Assembly: GCA_019022495.1 (NCBI GenBank)
Contig: JAFEKR010000043.1
Coordinates: forward strand, 330,646-394,645
Direction of reading: 5' to 3'
DNA length: 64,000 bases
Origin: Epichloe hybrida
Taxonomy: Eukaryota > Ascomycota > Sordariomycetes > Hypocreales > Clavicipitaceae
The notes below the pieces were generated by a model. The model made no database searches. It saw only the letters and a program-made list of their open reading frames with translations, and was not told the DNA's origin. Shown in pieces: positions 1 to 10,662 of the stretch; position 1 is the first letter of the stretch, and each line of letters opens with the position of its first letter. The position numbers and the translations under genes were made by a program.

Positions 1-3000
1 AGTCCGATCTTTTGTATAGAATAAGCAGGGCTTCTCTTAGCTTAATTTAAGCCTAAGCTTCTTGAGAGACTTACTTAGTTCTTTAAACTAGAGCTATAGA
101 GAGTCCCTTAATCTATATAAAGCCTTAAGTAATTCTATATACTCTCTAAGTACTATGAAGCTATTAGGAAGTTTATATATTATAGAAATTCTCTCTTTTC
201 TATGTTTTATATAGAGGAAAGCATTCTTAATGTTATACTACCTAGTCTCTAAATTAAACCTAGTGACTAGCGCTATGAATACACGGAACGCGTGCGCGGC
301 AAGCATTGTAGTATAGGTGCGTTTAATTGTTAAGGTTTCCTAGAGATCTCCGCGCATGTATAAACACGCCTTGTAATGGATTAACATCCCCTTCTTGTTA
401 AACTTATAAGAAAACACCTATTTTAGCGGCAAAGGCTTTGATTAAGCTACTAAACGCTTTATTTACTACCACGTTCCTTGTTCTTTTAGCTTGTTAATCT
501 CTTTGTTTATTATATTAATCTATTTCTCCTTAAGAGGATAATCCTTCGCTCTTTTCTATGACTTCGGAGGTTTAGCAAGGTCTGATTAATAGATAGTCCT
601 TGCTTTTCTCTTTAGTTTAAGGAGTGATTTGCTTTTCTTATTATAATGCGCGTTAATTACTAAAAACACTGTTTTATAGCTCTTAAAATCCTAATCTCCT
701 AGAAAGAGCTTATAAGAGTCTCTATTCTTAGTCTTTCTAAACTCTAAAAAGAGATCTTTTAAGTCCTAGAGGCTGTTAATAAGAGCTTTATTAGGTCCTT
801 TTCTTTTCCTTCTTACTAGTGGAGTGTGTGAAGGAATCCGGCCTTGCTCTCTTTTGGTTTGTAATCTTAAGCTAGTCTATATACCTTCTTATATTATGAC
901 TATTCTAAGGCTCTTTTCTGCGATTTCTAACTATGTAGCTAGAGCTCCCTTTAAGCTTTCCGCGTAGGTAGCTAGTCTAGCGTCTACTCCTATAGGTTTA
1001 TCTTGTTACTAGTTTGCTTTAGTTCCTAGCTTAGGTGGTTAATCGCCTATTAAGTTATTAATAACTTAGTCCTTAGTATTATGTGCTTAGTGTTCTAGAA
1101 CCTTATAAGGATGTTAGCTCTCCTAAGCCCTTATAGTAGCATCCTACTTACCACTTATTAGATCCATTATTATATTACTCCCTTAAGCGTATGAATCTAG
1201 AGCTTTATGCTTTGTTTTGCTTTGCTAAGTGTTTGGATTAGGAGTCTCCTACTCTCTAATTAGAGGATCTAGTAATAGCCGAGGTGTTTAAAGTCTGATA
1301 TTCTTATTAAAATAAATAGCTTCTCTTTCCTTTAGTTATGATTAAGAAGTCTATAGGGCGTCCACCCCTAAGTTTAAACTCTTAGTCTATTCTATTTAAG
1401 GTTTAATTAGTGTAAGGAAAAGATTTAATTTGTTATCCAATTCGGTGTTAATTTTAAGGGCTATGAATTACGCTTTAAGCTTATTAATTATAAGCTCGAT
1501 TACGCTCTCCTATGCTACGTTGTAAAAAATCGACTTGTTAAACGTGATGTTCCTTGTTGTTATAACCTTTCCTAGCTTTAGGATCTAAATATAATAAATA
1601 TTAGAGGCGGAATACCTAACAAGATATTTGATGTAACCCCTAGGATGCGTCTTGTAGAACCATCTATATTTGTTAGCTTTATAATCCCTTTCTAAAGGAT
1701 AGGCGTGGTAGCTATATACGTGTAACCCGCTCTAATCTAGCCTTAGGTTAGCTATAGGCTCTTAAATTAGTAGTTAAGCATTTTCGTGGAACTAGCTTTC
1801 TAGAGTCTCTAGTAGTGTTTTCCACCTAGATTATTAAATAGAACTAATATTATGTAGGTATGCTGCTGCTTGTGTGCTCTCTAACTATAGGTTTAGTAGT
1901 AGCCCTACGCCTGTGAGTATTATATTTAACCATAGTGTGATTATCTGCCTTGCCCTTTCCGCTACTTTATTTGGTTTATAAGTATATAGTAGCGCAAGCT
2001 CTAGATTAATGCCTTACAAGCGTACCTACGTTTAAAAGATCGTATTAGTGAATTAGCTAATGATAGCTCCCTTATAATCTTGCCTAATCTTTGTAATTAA
2101 CAGTCTAAATTACCTTATAACCTATTGTTTAAAGTAGATAAGTATATTAAACACTATTGCTTGCGACTTATTAGGTAACGTATAAACCTGAATTATGCCT
2201 GAGAACTTATCTTTCATAACTAATAACTAGTTTATACTATTATAACTAGTCTTATAGTCCTAAAGGTCCTAATGGATCCTCTAGAACGGCCTTAGTAATA
2301 CATGTTCTAGTAGTCTTCTTAAAATAACCTAGCGGGCGTAGACTAGAGTATATGTCTTATAGTCTCTATGCTTTATTCTATGTAATCGCACTCCCCTTAT
2401 GTAAGTGTAACTCTTAGCTAGAGTATCCCTTCTAAGGTAGCTAGAATATAAGTGCTAAAGTTCTTTAGGGTCTGCTTATATAGGGCGCAGGTCTTTGCTT
2501 AGGTAACCGCGCTGCGAGCATTATTTGTTGTTATTTTCTTCTAAATTAATTGTTAAGAATATTACTAGTGCTATAGTTAAATTCACTAATTGCTTAGGAC
2601 CGTTATAAGAGGAAAGAGGCTTATATTAAAGGAAAATAATGTTATGCTTCCTTTAAAGCTTAGCTAATAATAAGCTCTTGTGGTAAGGTCTAATACGTAA
2701 GGAGTAGTCCGCTTTGTAATACTAAATGCCTTTCTTTTAAAGAAGGCTCTCTAATACGATATTTATATAAAATCCTTTTACTAATATAATATTTTGCAAA
2801 GTAAGGTTTTCCGTAAGTTCTCCCTTTAGCCTATTAAAGATGTTTCTAATTACATAAGTGCCTCTTCCTATAATCTAGAAAGAGGTTGTTCTAGCCTTAA
2901 GGTGATTATTAATAGTCTCTTTAAAGGTTCTAGGCTTGAAGTAACTTATATTATTAATAATATAAAGAGCGCTGTAGTTATTAAAGAGGGTGCTCTCTAA

Positions 3001-4232
3001 GAGTATATGCTTTATGTTCTTTAGCGTAGTGTAACTTCCCTTTAGAGGAGCTATGCTCTTAAGAATCTTAGGGTTAATAATTGCTATAGTAATAGCACTA
3101 GGCAACTTCTCTTCTTTATAATCTTTAATGCCTTTTACTATCTACCTATCCTTTATAACCTTAGCGCGTAAGTTCTTCTATTCTACGCTCTTATAGCGTT
3201 CCTTAACCTTCCTATAGTTAATCTTTGTAAAGGGTTTAAATCCTTAAACCTTTTTACTAGTTACTATATAGTATAAGGTGTGATACGCTTAGGGAGACTA
3301 AAAGTAAGAATTTAGTGCTTTACCTATCTAGTATAAGCACTTCTTAGGACTGTTATTCTTCTAGTCTTGCTTCTTATTACCTTAGTTAGAATATTCCCTA
3401 AGTGTGGTTATGAAGCTTCTTTTATTAGAGTTAGTGCGTATGGTTTATATTACCCTGTGGTATTAAGTATACTTAGCTATAATGCCTATAAGAGTAATAT
3501 CCTTAGGAAAAGAGTCTAAGGTTTATACTAGCTGTGTAATCTTGGTTTTTACTTATTTAGGGTTAAAGCGCGCTTTAACTACTATAATAAAGTTACGAAT
3601 TGCGTTAGGACCCTAAACTTTATTAATCTTATATATTAAGGCTTTCTAGTATAGCTTCCCCTACTGCTTATTCTAACGCTTAAATTAGATATTTGTGCGT
3701 TTAGCTTTATTAAGGTATGCTATATACTTAGCTATAACTTCTACTTTAATAATAACTTAGCTAGGCAAGAACTTCTTCTTAAGTTTAATGGAAATTTAGT
3801 AAAGAGTTAGCTTCTTATTATTAGTATTTCCTTCCTTAATCTTATTAATTACTATTGTATAAGCATTAGGATTAATAGTGCTAGTAATCTAGGTTCTAAT
3901 AGTCCTCTCTCTAGACTTGGTTGCCTTATATGCTTAATACTTAGTTATATACTTGTGAGAAAGAAAGGAAAGAGCCTCTTAGAAGGTAAGCTTAGTTTCC
4001 TCACTTCCTTAGTTCTTTATAATAAGAGCTTTGTAGGCCTCTAGTATAATTATAGAGGGCTTTATAAGATAGTTAGTGTTAAGCTTTAGGAGCTAAGAAT
4101 TAACTCTCTCCTAAATCTCTTAGCTTTAGGCGGCTTGCTTTAATGCTTTATACTATTTCTCCTACTTATTAGATAAGACTAACTTAATATTAGTCTTAAG
4201 ACTTAGGTAAGGAGAAGTTAAGGTATTTATTA
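1..4232 (-). mobile_element. Degenerate Ty1/copia LTR retrotransposon, 5' part, truncated by window edge
   Basis: Read on the minus strand, this AT-rich stretch still gives recognisable pieces of a copia polyprotein in the right order. A gag-like start lies near 4230-4100, where a segment of the type K-W-E-K-W-Y-K-A-L has both tryptophans replaced by TAG stops. A zinc-knuckle-like remnant lies near 3340. The protease region is at about 2870-3105, the only sizeable open frame (76 codons), with a D/N-N-x-x-x-F-K-P-x-T-F-K-E pattern and a following T-S-F. Integrase-type sequence should lie in about 2650-1400 by gene order but was not translated in detail. The start of reverse transcriptase is at about 540-1, with the E-I-N-K-L-K-E-Q-G-T-W pattern. 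The YVDD active site and RNase H would lie left of base 1. Stops at former tryptophan codons and an ATA in place of the gag start fit RIP-type G-to-A change. No functional product is expected. Confidence 0.85.
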
Positions 4233-4596
4233 TAAGCGTGAATTAGTAAGTAGGGCGCAGTGCACACATAGGTCTTATACGTAAGGATTTTCAGTGGAGT
4301 TATAGGTGTGTACCTCCTAGGCTTATAACTATTGCTATATAGCACGTGACTTTAGGCAAAGATGTGATTAGAAGGGATAATTAAAGGTAGAAGAAGTAAT
4401 TAAATTGATCTGATTCTATTGTATAAATGGAAGGGTAAAAGCTTCTCTTTTATAGAGAGAGTAGCCGTAGTAAACTCGTATGCTTCTTTTCTAAGATCGC
4501 ACATTCATTCGAGGTGTAGTTTCAGCTTCCCTAATACGTTCGTACGCGCATAACGCGTACGATCGGTCATATTACCCGCTGCCGGGCAACATATTA
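4233..4596. other. AT-rich spacer, probable leader or LTR debris
   Basis: This is AT-rich DNA with no open frame. A TATAAAT-like box at about 4421-4427 followed by pyrimidine-rich sequence resembles LTR promoter structure, but no paired terminal repeat can be found inside the window. It probably belongs to the 5' end of the minus-strand copia element or to another decayed LTR. Confidence 0.3.
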
Positions 4597-4657
4597 GCCC
4601 GCCCACCACAGTGGAGCACTGCTCTGCGAGGCAAGGTTATGGGTTCGAACCCTGCCG
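4597..4657 (+). pseudogene. tRNA-like relic
   Basis: The stretch has an AGTGG D-arm-like core followed by GAGCA, a possible anticodon arm, and a T-arm containing GGTTCGAACCC. It cannot be folded into a full cloverleaf: the acceptor and anticodon stems do not pair well. It could be a decayed tRNA gene, a tRNA-derived SINE fragment or a fragment captured by the adjacent retroelement. The anticodon is not assigned. Confidence 0.25.
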
Positions 4658-4736
4658 AAAAACAACTAAAGAAATTCAACTGCTAGTATAAGCCTAACCT
4701 CCAATAGGGCACCTAGATATACAATTCCAGGGGGAG

Positions 4737-5220
4737 TGTTAAAATATATAAGGCTTTGTAATCCTAGGTTCAGTTGGATCGGTCCACTCTTTTGATTTCA
4801 ACACGGAAGGACTTACTTATCCTTATATAGGCTTATAGGCTAAGCGAGATTATTATTTCCCTTTTATTAGCAACTATATGCCTAGATAGGCTATAAGTTC
4901 TTTTCCTTATATCCCCTATTAATTATATTCTTAATCTATCTTTTCTTTTTTATTTCTATGATTAATATTGCGTGTTAATAATTATATTAAAAGAGAGAAG
5001 TTCTAGTGTTAGAATAAAGGTGATATTAATCGCGCGTCGTAGCCGCAATTACCTAGCAAAAGCTCGGGCCGCGCGCGGACCCTACACGTGACCTATAACC
5101 TAGTATGTTAATTAGCTAGGAAATATAGGGATATAAACGCGTAACCCCTTTTCCCTTTATATATTATAACTTCTAGCTTTTTACCTCTCTTTTTGATTAA
5201 CTTAATTAATCATGACAACA
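4737..5220 (+). mobile_element. LTR-like sequence with polypurine tract, possible 3' LTR or truncated element
   Basis: A GGGGGAG purine tract (4730-4736) runs directly into TGTTAAAATATATAAGG, a classic 3' end of a copia-type internal region followed by an LTR start. The proposed end at 5220 is AACA, giving a TGTT...AACA inverted terminus and a length of 484 bp, usual for copia. A TATA-rich box sits near 5156-5168. No clear 5-bp target duplication is seen, so a truncated element is more likely than a clean solo LTR. The orientation is opposite to the copia relic on its left. Confidence 0.35.
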
Positions 5221-5820
5221 GACAACGCAGCCTAGAATAAATAATCAATGACAATACTATTCTTCGGGCTCACGACTGTATTACACATTGAATTCAATAC
5301 CCTGTGAATCCAACAAGTAGACTACATGGAAATAGTCATACTCTTTTGTCACGCTATATACCCAGCTTATTTTCCTTGTGGCTCTCTTATATAATAGTAT
5401 TACCTACAGCCAATTATAGCTATTAGAGAGGAACGAATTACCAGGGCATGTAGATTTGTAAAATCATTCAGGGGTGGCATTGTACAATTAGGCAAGTTAC
5501 CCCGCCCTCCATCCATGTCCATCTGCAAGCCTCTTCGGAGTAAAAACCAACCAGGAAATCGGGTAGAAAATGCAATCGGCATCATGGCACGAAGGGGACC
5601 AACATAATGGAGCTTAAATACCCGACTGCAAGCCCACGCTCGTTTTTTTCTCTCACGCACATGGACTGATCAATGCTGCAAGTCTTCCTATCTCGCAGCC
5701 TCCCCGTGCCATCGGTGTATGTAAGGAACAATTGATTGTGGCTCGCCAGTGTCACGTGGAACCTAGCCCTAGGGCGTCGGGAGACGAGGGCCTCACAATC
5801 GGATCCCCCCCAATCGCATC
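5221..5820. promoter_or_regulatory. Upstream region of the M28 aminopeptidase gene
   Basis: Base composition returns to gene-like values within this stretch. No gene of its own is seen. It presumably holds the promoter of the downstream aminopeptidase. No clear TATA box was identified. Confidence 0.35.
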
Positions 5821-7572
5821 ATGAAGCTCATCAAGAGCCTGCTATGCGCAGGCTTGGTAGCCCTGGCCTCTGCCTCGGAGCCGCTGACTCCCGACAAAGC
5901 TGAAGCTGACATCAAGACGGACCAGTAAGTCAAGTCAAGACCATCATGTTTCGGGTAACAAAACACGCTATCTTGAGATGATGCATCTGACACGACGACG
6001 CCAGGCTACTGGATGTGCTGAGGAATCTCGAGAGGATCGCCAGGGACAATGGCGGCAATCGCGCATTCGGCACCCCCGGCTACAACGCCTCGTTGGACTT
6101 TGTCTTCGAGCGCGCCGCCAAGCGTTTCGGCGCACACATGGATACCGTTGTGCAGCCGTTCGACCACATCTTCCACCAGGTGCGCAAGATTGAAGTGCAG
6201 GGCCCCGACGGCCGTCCTGTCCATGTCGTCTCGCTGGTGTATAATCCGGCCACGCCTCTGCCCGGCGGCATCACCGGCCGCCTGGTTTACATGGCCGTCG
6301 ACGACGGCCGGGGCACGGGGTGCACCGAAGACCAGTGGGCCAAGTTGGACGTCGAGGGCAAGATTCCCCTTCGTCAAGCGCGGCACGTGCGCCTTCGCCG
6401 ACAAGGTCAAGTTCGCCAAGAAAAAGGGCGCCTTGGCCGTCATCTTCTACAACAACACGCCTGGAACGGCATATGGCAGTGCGACGCTGCAGGCCATCAA
6501 CGTGCGCAAGCTGATCCCCTCGGGTCTGGTCCCTCTCGAGGACGGCGACGCCTGGACCCGGCGTCTCAAGGCAGGGGAGACGCTCGAGGTCACGCTCGTG
6601 GTTGACTCGGTTGCCGAGACTCGACCCTCCTGGAACATCATCTCCGAGACCAAGGAGGGCGATCCCAACAACGTTGTTATGCTGGGCGCCCACTTGGACA
6701 GCGTGCTTGCTGGGCCTGGTGTCAATGATGATGGCAGCGGCACGGCCGCTTTGCTGGAGATTATGGGCTCGTTCACCAAGTACAACGGCTTCAAGAACAA
6801 GGTCCGGTTCGCCTGGTGGGGTGCCGAAGAGTATGTGTTGTCGTCCACGGCCGTGCTCCTCCGGGAGGGGGGAGGTCACGCACTCGCGCTACTTTGTCGA
6901 ATGAGAAGCTAAGCTAAATTGTTCTCACAGGAGTGGCTTGATCGGATCCATGTACTATGGCTCCAAGCTTTCTGAAGCCGAGGCTGACAAGATCCGTTTC
7001 TACTTCAACTACGACATGATTGCTTCCGTCACCCCGACCTACACCGTGTACGCGGACAATGATGCTCACCGGCTTGGCGCCGATCCCATCGGGGAGTATC
7101 TGAGGAGCAAGGGCAAGCCTGCTGATGTCAGGTGAGTGAAATGGCTAACTTTGCTACTCCTCCCACCAGTTTCTTTTCTTTGGTTCTTTTTCTTTTTTTT
7201 TGGCAACCACGTCTAATGCCCTGTTTCATCAGGGAATTCGGCACGTCGTCCGACTACGTCGCCTTCTTGAAGTTAGGCATCCCATCGTCGGGCATCTTCA
7301 CCGGCGCTGGTTTTACCAATGACCCATGCTACCATCTTGCCTGCGACACCATGGAAAACATCAACTGGGATGCCCTGACCGTGAATACCAAGGCTGCCGC
7401 TCGAGCTGCAGCCAAGTTTGCTCTGAGCCTTGACGGCGTTCCCCGCCGAAACAAGACAAGCGTCAATCCGAGGAGCACAATAGGCATCAGACGAACCTTT
7501 GACACTTGGGCTAATACGCTGAAGGTGGTTGACAAGACACACAACTGTGGCTCTGGAGATGGCGTTATTTAA
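5821..7572 (+). CDS. Secreted M28 aminopeptidase (LAP2-like), apparent one-base frameshift
   Basis: This is a zinc exopeptidase predicted to remove N-terminal residues from peptides outside the cell. The exons are 5821-5924, 6005-6830, 6931-7131 and 7233-7572, all with GT-AG introns. A hydrophobic signal peptide covers about residues 1-18. A PA (protease-associated) domain lies in the middle, containing the F-V-K-R-G-T-C-A-F motif, and an M28 peptidase domain follows. The metal ligands are visible, numbered as if the frameshift were resolved: H264 (A-H-L-D-S), D276 (N-D-D-G-S-G), E310 with catalytic neighbour E309, D338 (N-Y-D-M-I) and H411 (C-Y-H-L). The reading frame breaks at the C run 6366-6369: upstream and downstream frames join only if one base there is extra. 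Exon lengths sum to 1471, which is 489 codons plus stop plus one base. It is either a recent pseudogene or a sequence error. The 489-residue length is normal for LAP2-type enzymes. Confidence 0.85.
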
Positions 7573-8541
7573 AGAGGCATGTAAACTGTGATGAGTGATG
7601 GAAAAGTGCATAAGCGTGGAGTTGTGGCATGGGCAGGCTAGGTGTCATGAAATACATAAATAGTGCATGAGGATGTCGCGAGGGAGATGCACATGTAGAC
7701 AAGCCGGGAAACTCGGTGGCATAGCAAGTACCTAGTGCCTGCGCACCGGGTTCCGCCGCCTTCTTCTTCCCCGTAGATCGACGGCTCTTCTCAACATGTT
7801 GATGATTGTGTAGGATGAGCAACAACAGACATCATGGCGGGACGCGCGACGTTGAAGATGCGGGACAGGGTCAGTCTGTCTGCAGGACAGCCCGTCGAAG
7901 GATCTAGATGGCTCTCATCCGGAGTAAGTGTCACCGATGTGCGGGTCAGGAAGGCGACGTTGACAACTTGGCAATGTGGCCAAGGCCGATCGGGGGGCAA
8001 ATCCAGCGACTTACAACTTCTCAAAACATCGGTGGCTGAATCTGCGATCCCCCACAACTTCCTTGGCGCGAACCAAACGCAAACGCCAACGCCAACGCCA
8101 CGACCCATGCTGCGGGGTCCGTCCGCAACCAAAGGATGCCAAACATTCGGGTGGAACGCCGTCAAAGCTTTGCGCCGACCCATTCCATGCCAACAATCCA
8201 TTTGTTGGGTGCTGCCATCACGAGGCCAGTTGCCAATCTGGGATAGTGTCATGCCTAGGTCATGTGTGAGCCCCTTCCTACATTCCAGCCAGCAAGAGCC
8301 TTGGTGGCTGAATAGTCGGGATTCGGGAGGACCGAGTTGTTGGGTTTGAAACAGCCCAAGCGACGCAACCAGGTATCCCGCGCTTTGTCCAGTAAATAAG
8401 AAAAATGTGTTCCTGGAAAAAAAAAAAAAAAAAAAGAATGGTTCATGTATTGCCTCCATCAAGTAGCCAAGTGAGACGAGAAGACGAGACGCCCCGTTCC
8501 TGCGAGCCCTTTCGAAAGCTCACTTTCATCAGATACACACG
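7573..8541. other. Intergenic region between aminopeptidase and lipase
   Basis: No gene is supported here; the open frames overlap one another and lack protein character. A poly-A tract lies near 8418-8436. The last 100 bp are presumably the lipase promoter and 5' UTR. Confidence 0.5.
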
Positions 8542-9897
8542 ATGGTGATACTGTCGAGCCTCAAGCTAGCAGCCGTCGCCGTGCTCACGGTTGCGACCCA
8601 GGCGGCTCGTGTCCAAAACCTGGCCGTCCCAGCTCCGCCAACCCAGGATTCGTTCTACACGCTTCCCAATGACCTCGGGAACCATGCCCCTGGAACCATT
8701 TTGCGACACAGGAAACCCCCGTCGCCCATCTCAGCTTTCCGCCTTGCCAGACAAAACCTCAAAGACAGCCACCAGATCTTCTACCGCACGACTGATAACT
8801 TTGGCAATGCCACGGCCACCGTGCTCACCGTCTTGGTTCCTCACAACGCCGATTATCGCAAAGTCATATCGCATCAAAACGCCGAGGATGCTGCCTACGC
8901 CAACTGCGCCCCTTCATACGCCTTGCAGTTCCTATCCGATGACAGCGGCTTCTTTGGCACAATCGAGAGCCAGGCAGAACTTTTGATTATGCAATCTTTC
9001 CTCGAGGAAGGTTGGATCGTCATCGTCCCCGATCACGAAGGCCCGAAAGCCGAGTTTCTCGCCAACAAGCAGGCAGGCTACGCCGTTCTCGACGGCATCC
9101 GAGCTGCTCTGGCCTCTTCAGACTTTACCGGAATCAACAAGGACGCCAAGGTAAGCATGTGGGGTTACTCGGGAGGAAGTCTCGCCTCGGGGTTTGCCGC
9201 AGAGCAGCACCAGACCTACGCCCCAGAGCTCAAGATTGCTGGCGCTGCCATCGGTGGCCTGGTTCCCAACATTCTGAACGACGTCAATGCCATCAACAAG
9301 GGCGCGTTTGCCGGTCTCATCCCCGGCGGAATCATTGGTCTGAGCCATGCGTACCCCGCCTTCGAGAAACTGATAGACGACCAGCTCTTGCCTGAACACA
9401 AAGACAAGTTTTACAAGTCGAGGACGCAGTGCTTAGGCACCAACATTGTCGAAAACCCCTTTGTCGACTTCTACGCCGAGGTCAAGGACAAGGGCATCTT
9501 CGAACGGGAACCCGTCACGTCAATCTTGGCCGAGAACAATCAAGGCCAACGTGTCCCCACGATACCGCTCTTCGCGTACAAGTCCATCAACGACGAGGTA
9601 TCTCCTGTCGCGGACTCGGATAAGCTTATCAAGTACTACTGCGACAACGGCGCATCAGTTGAATATACTCGGGATCTGGCATCAGGGCACGGTAGCCTTG
9701 CCGTAACGGGCATAACATTGGTGCTGCCCTGGTTAAGAAAGATTATGAATGGCGAGCAAATTTCACCAGGGTGCTCCACCAAATCTGTTGCCACGACGCT
9801 CACGGATCCAAGCTCGATCGGCCTCCCCAAGTTCCTCTTTGATGCGTTTTCGGGCCTTCTTGGGAGACCTATCGGACCTGGTGGCGTCTTGCTGTAA
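8542..9897 (+). CDS. Secretory lipase, LIP family (PF03583-like)
   Basis: This is a single-exon gene of 451 codons for a predicted extracellular triacylglycerol lipase of the Candida LIP type. The N-terminus is a signal peptide (about residues 1-21, ending in an alanine-rich stretch). The alpha/beta-hydrolase nucleophile elbow G-Y-S-G-G-S puts the catalytic serine at residue 210. The likely acid is D351 in I-N-D-E-V-S-P and the histidine H383 in S-G-H-G-S. The order and spacing match the family, as does the length. The start ATG is the first in frame and is followed directly by the signal peptide. Its neighbour on the left is another secreted hydrolase in the same orientation, so the pair may serve nutrient acquisition, but they are about 1 kb apart and have separate promoters. 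No defect is seen. Confidence 0.92.
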   Translation: MVILSSLKLAAVAVLTVATQAARVQNLAVPAPPTQDSFYTLPNDLGNHAPGTILRHRKPPSPISAFRLARQNLKDSHQIFYRTTDNFGNATATVLTVLVPHNADYRKVISHQNAEDAAYANCAPSYALQFLSDDSGFFGTIESQAELLIMQSFLEEGWIVIVPDHEGPKAEFLANKQAGYAVLDGIRAALASSDFTGINKDAKVSMWGYSGGSLASGFAAEQHQTYAPELKIAGAAIGGLVPNILNDVNAINKGAFAGLIPGGIIGLSHAYPAFEKLIDDQLLPEHKDKFYKSRTQCLGTNIVENPFVDFYAEVKDKGIFEREPVTSILAENNQGQRVPTIPLFAYKSINDEVSPVADSDKLIKYYCDNGASVEYTRDLASGHGSLAVTGITLVLPWLRKIMNGEQISPGCSTKSVATTLTDPSSIGLPKFLFDAFSGLLGRPIGPGGVLL

Positions 9898-10625
9898 TGG
9901 CAGGCTGTTGGTTCCATTGATTAATGGAACCAATTTCTCGTATTTCAGTTTTTGGAGTGTACATTCCTGTCATGATCTTCATGACCTCCGATTGGAGCAA
10001 TTACAAACGTACAAACGTGCCTGCCTTGGCGCGCGGACTGCAACGACGCTGAACATGACGAGCAGTATGTATCTCAAACGGATGCATCGGCTTAAGGAGG
10101 AGGCTGTAGTCATCCAGCCTCCGCTGCAGGTCAGCAGAGAGCGCGCGAAGGGGCGACACAAGGACCGTGGCGCCTTGTCTGTTAGCGTTTGTGATGAGCG
10201 TCTAGATCTCGCTCTTGCCGGGCCCTGTGGCAGTAATAATAACCGTATCTCTTTCTAGCATACTAGTATGGTAATAGCCCTTTAATTAAAATCCCTCGCC
10301 CCAAATAATTGCGTGGATGCCGTGAGTGTACGCAGACTAGCGGTGAGGTTGCTTATGTAATGGTTCTGCTACCAGGTGGGTCCTAGTTCGCGTTGTGTTA
10401 TCCTGCTAGTCGGCGTTGGGTCTGAGGTCAAGGTGGGCGATCCGGAGCGTGATATCAAGGTTTCTTGTCTATTTTGAGGTCGGACCACATCTCAGTGATG
10501 AATAGGTGCTGGGCGCGCGAGGGGCCCTGCGGCGCGATGTAGAGGTCCTAGGCATGGCGATGCCGATGATGATGTGTTGAAGGGTTTGTACGTGTACGAA
10601 GAATCAAATAACTGGTTGATAATTG
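9898..10625. other. Intergenic stretch between lipase and DNA transposon
   Basis: No supported gene. GC content drops towards the right. Several stretches look like faded coding sequence but no family could be recognised. Confidence 0.4.
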
Positions 10626-10628
10626 TTA

Positions 10629-10662
10629 GGGCCTGATCCACGAGCCGGTGCAAACTTTGCAC
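10629..10662 (+). repeat. Left terminal inverted repeat
   Basis: This pairs with 13665-13698 in inverted orientation with 32 of 34 positions matching. It includes the palindromic core GTGCAAACTTTGCAC, a possible transposase-binding site. The TTA duplication lies immediately left. Confidence 0.85.
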
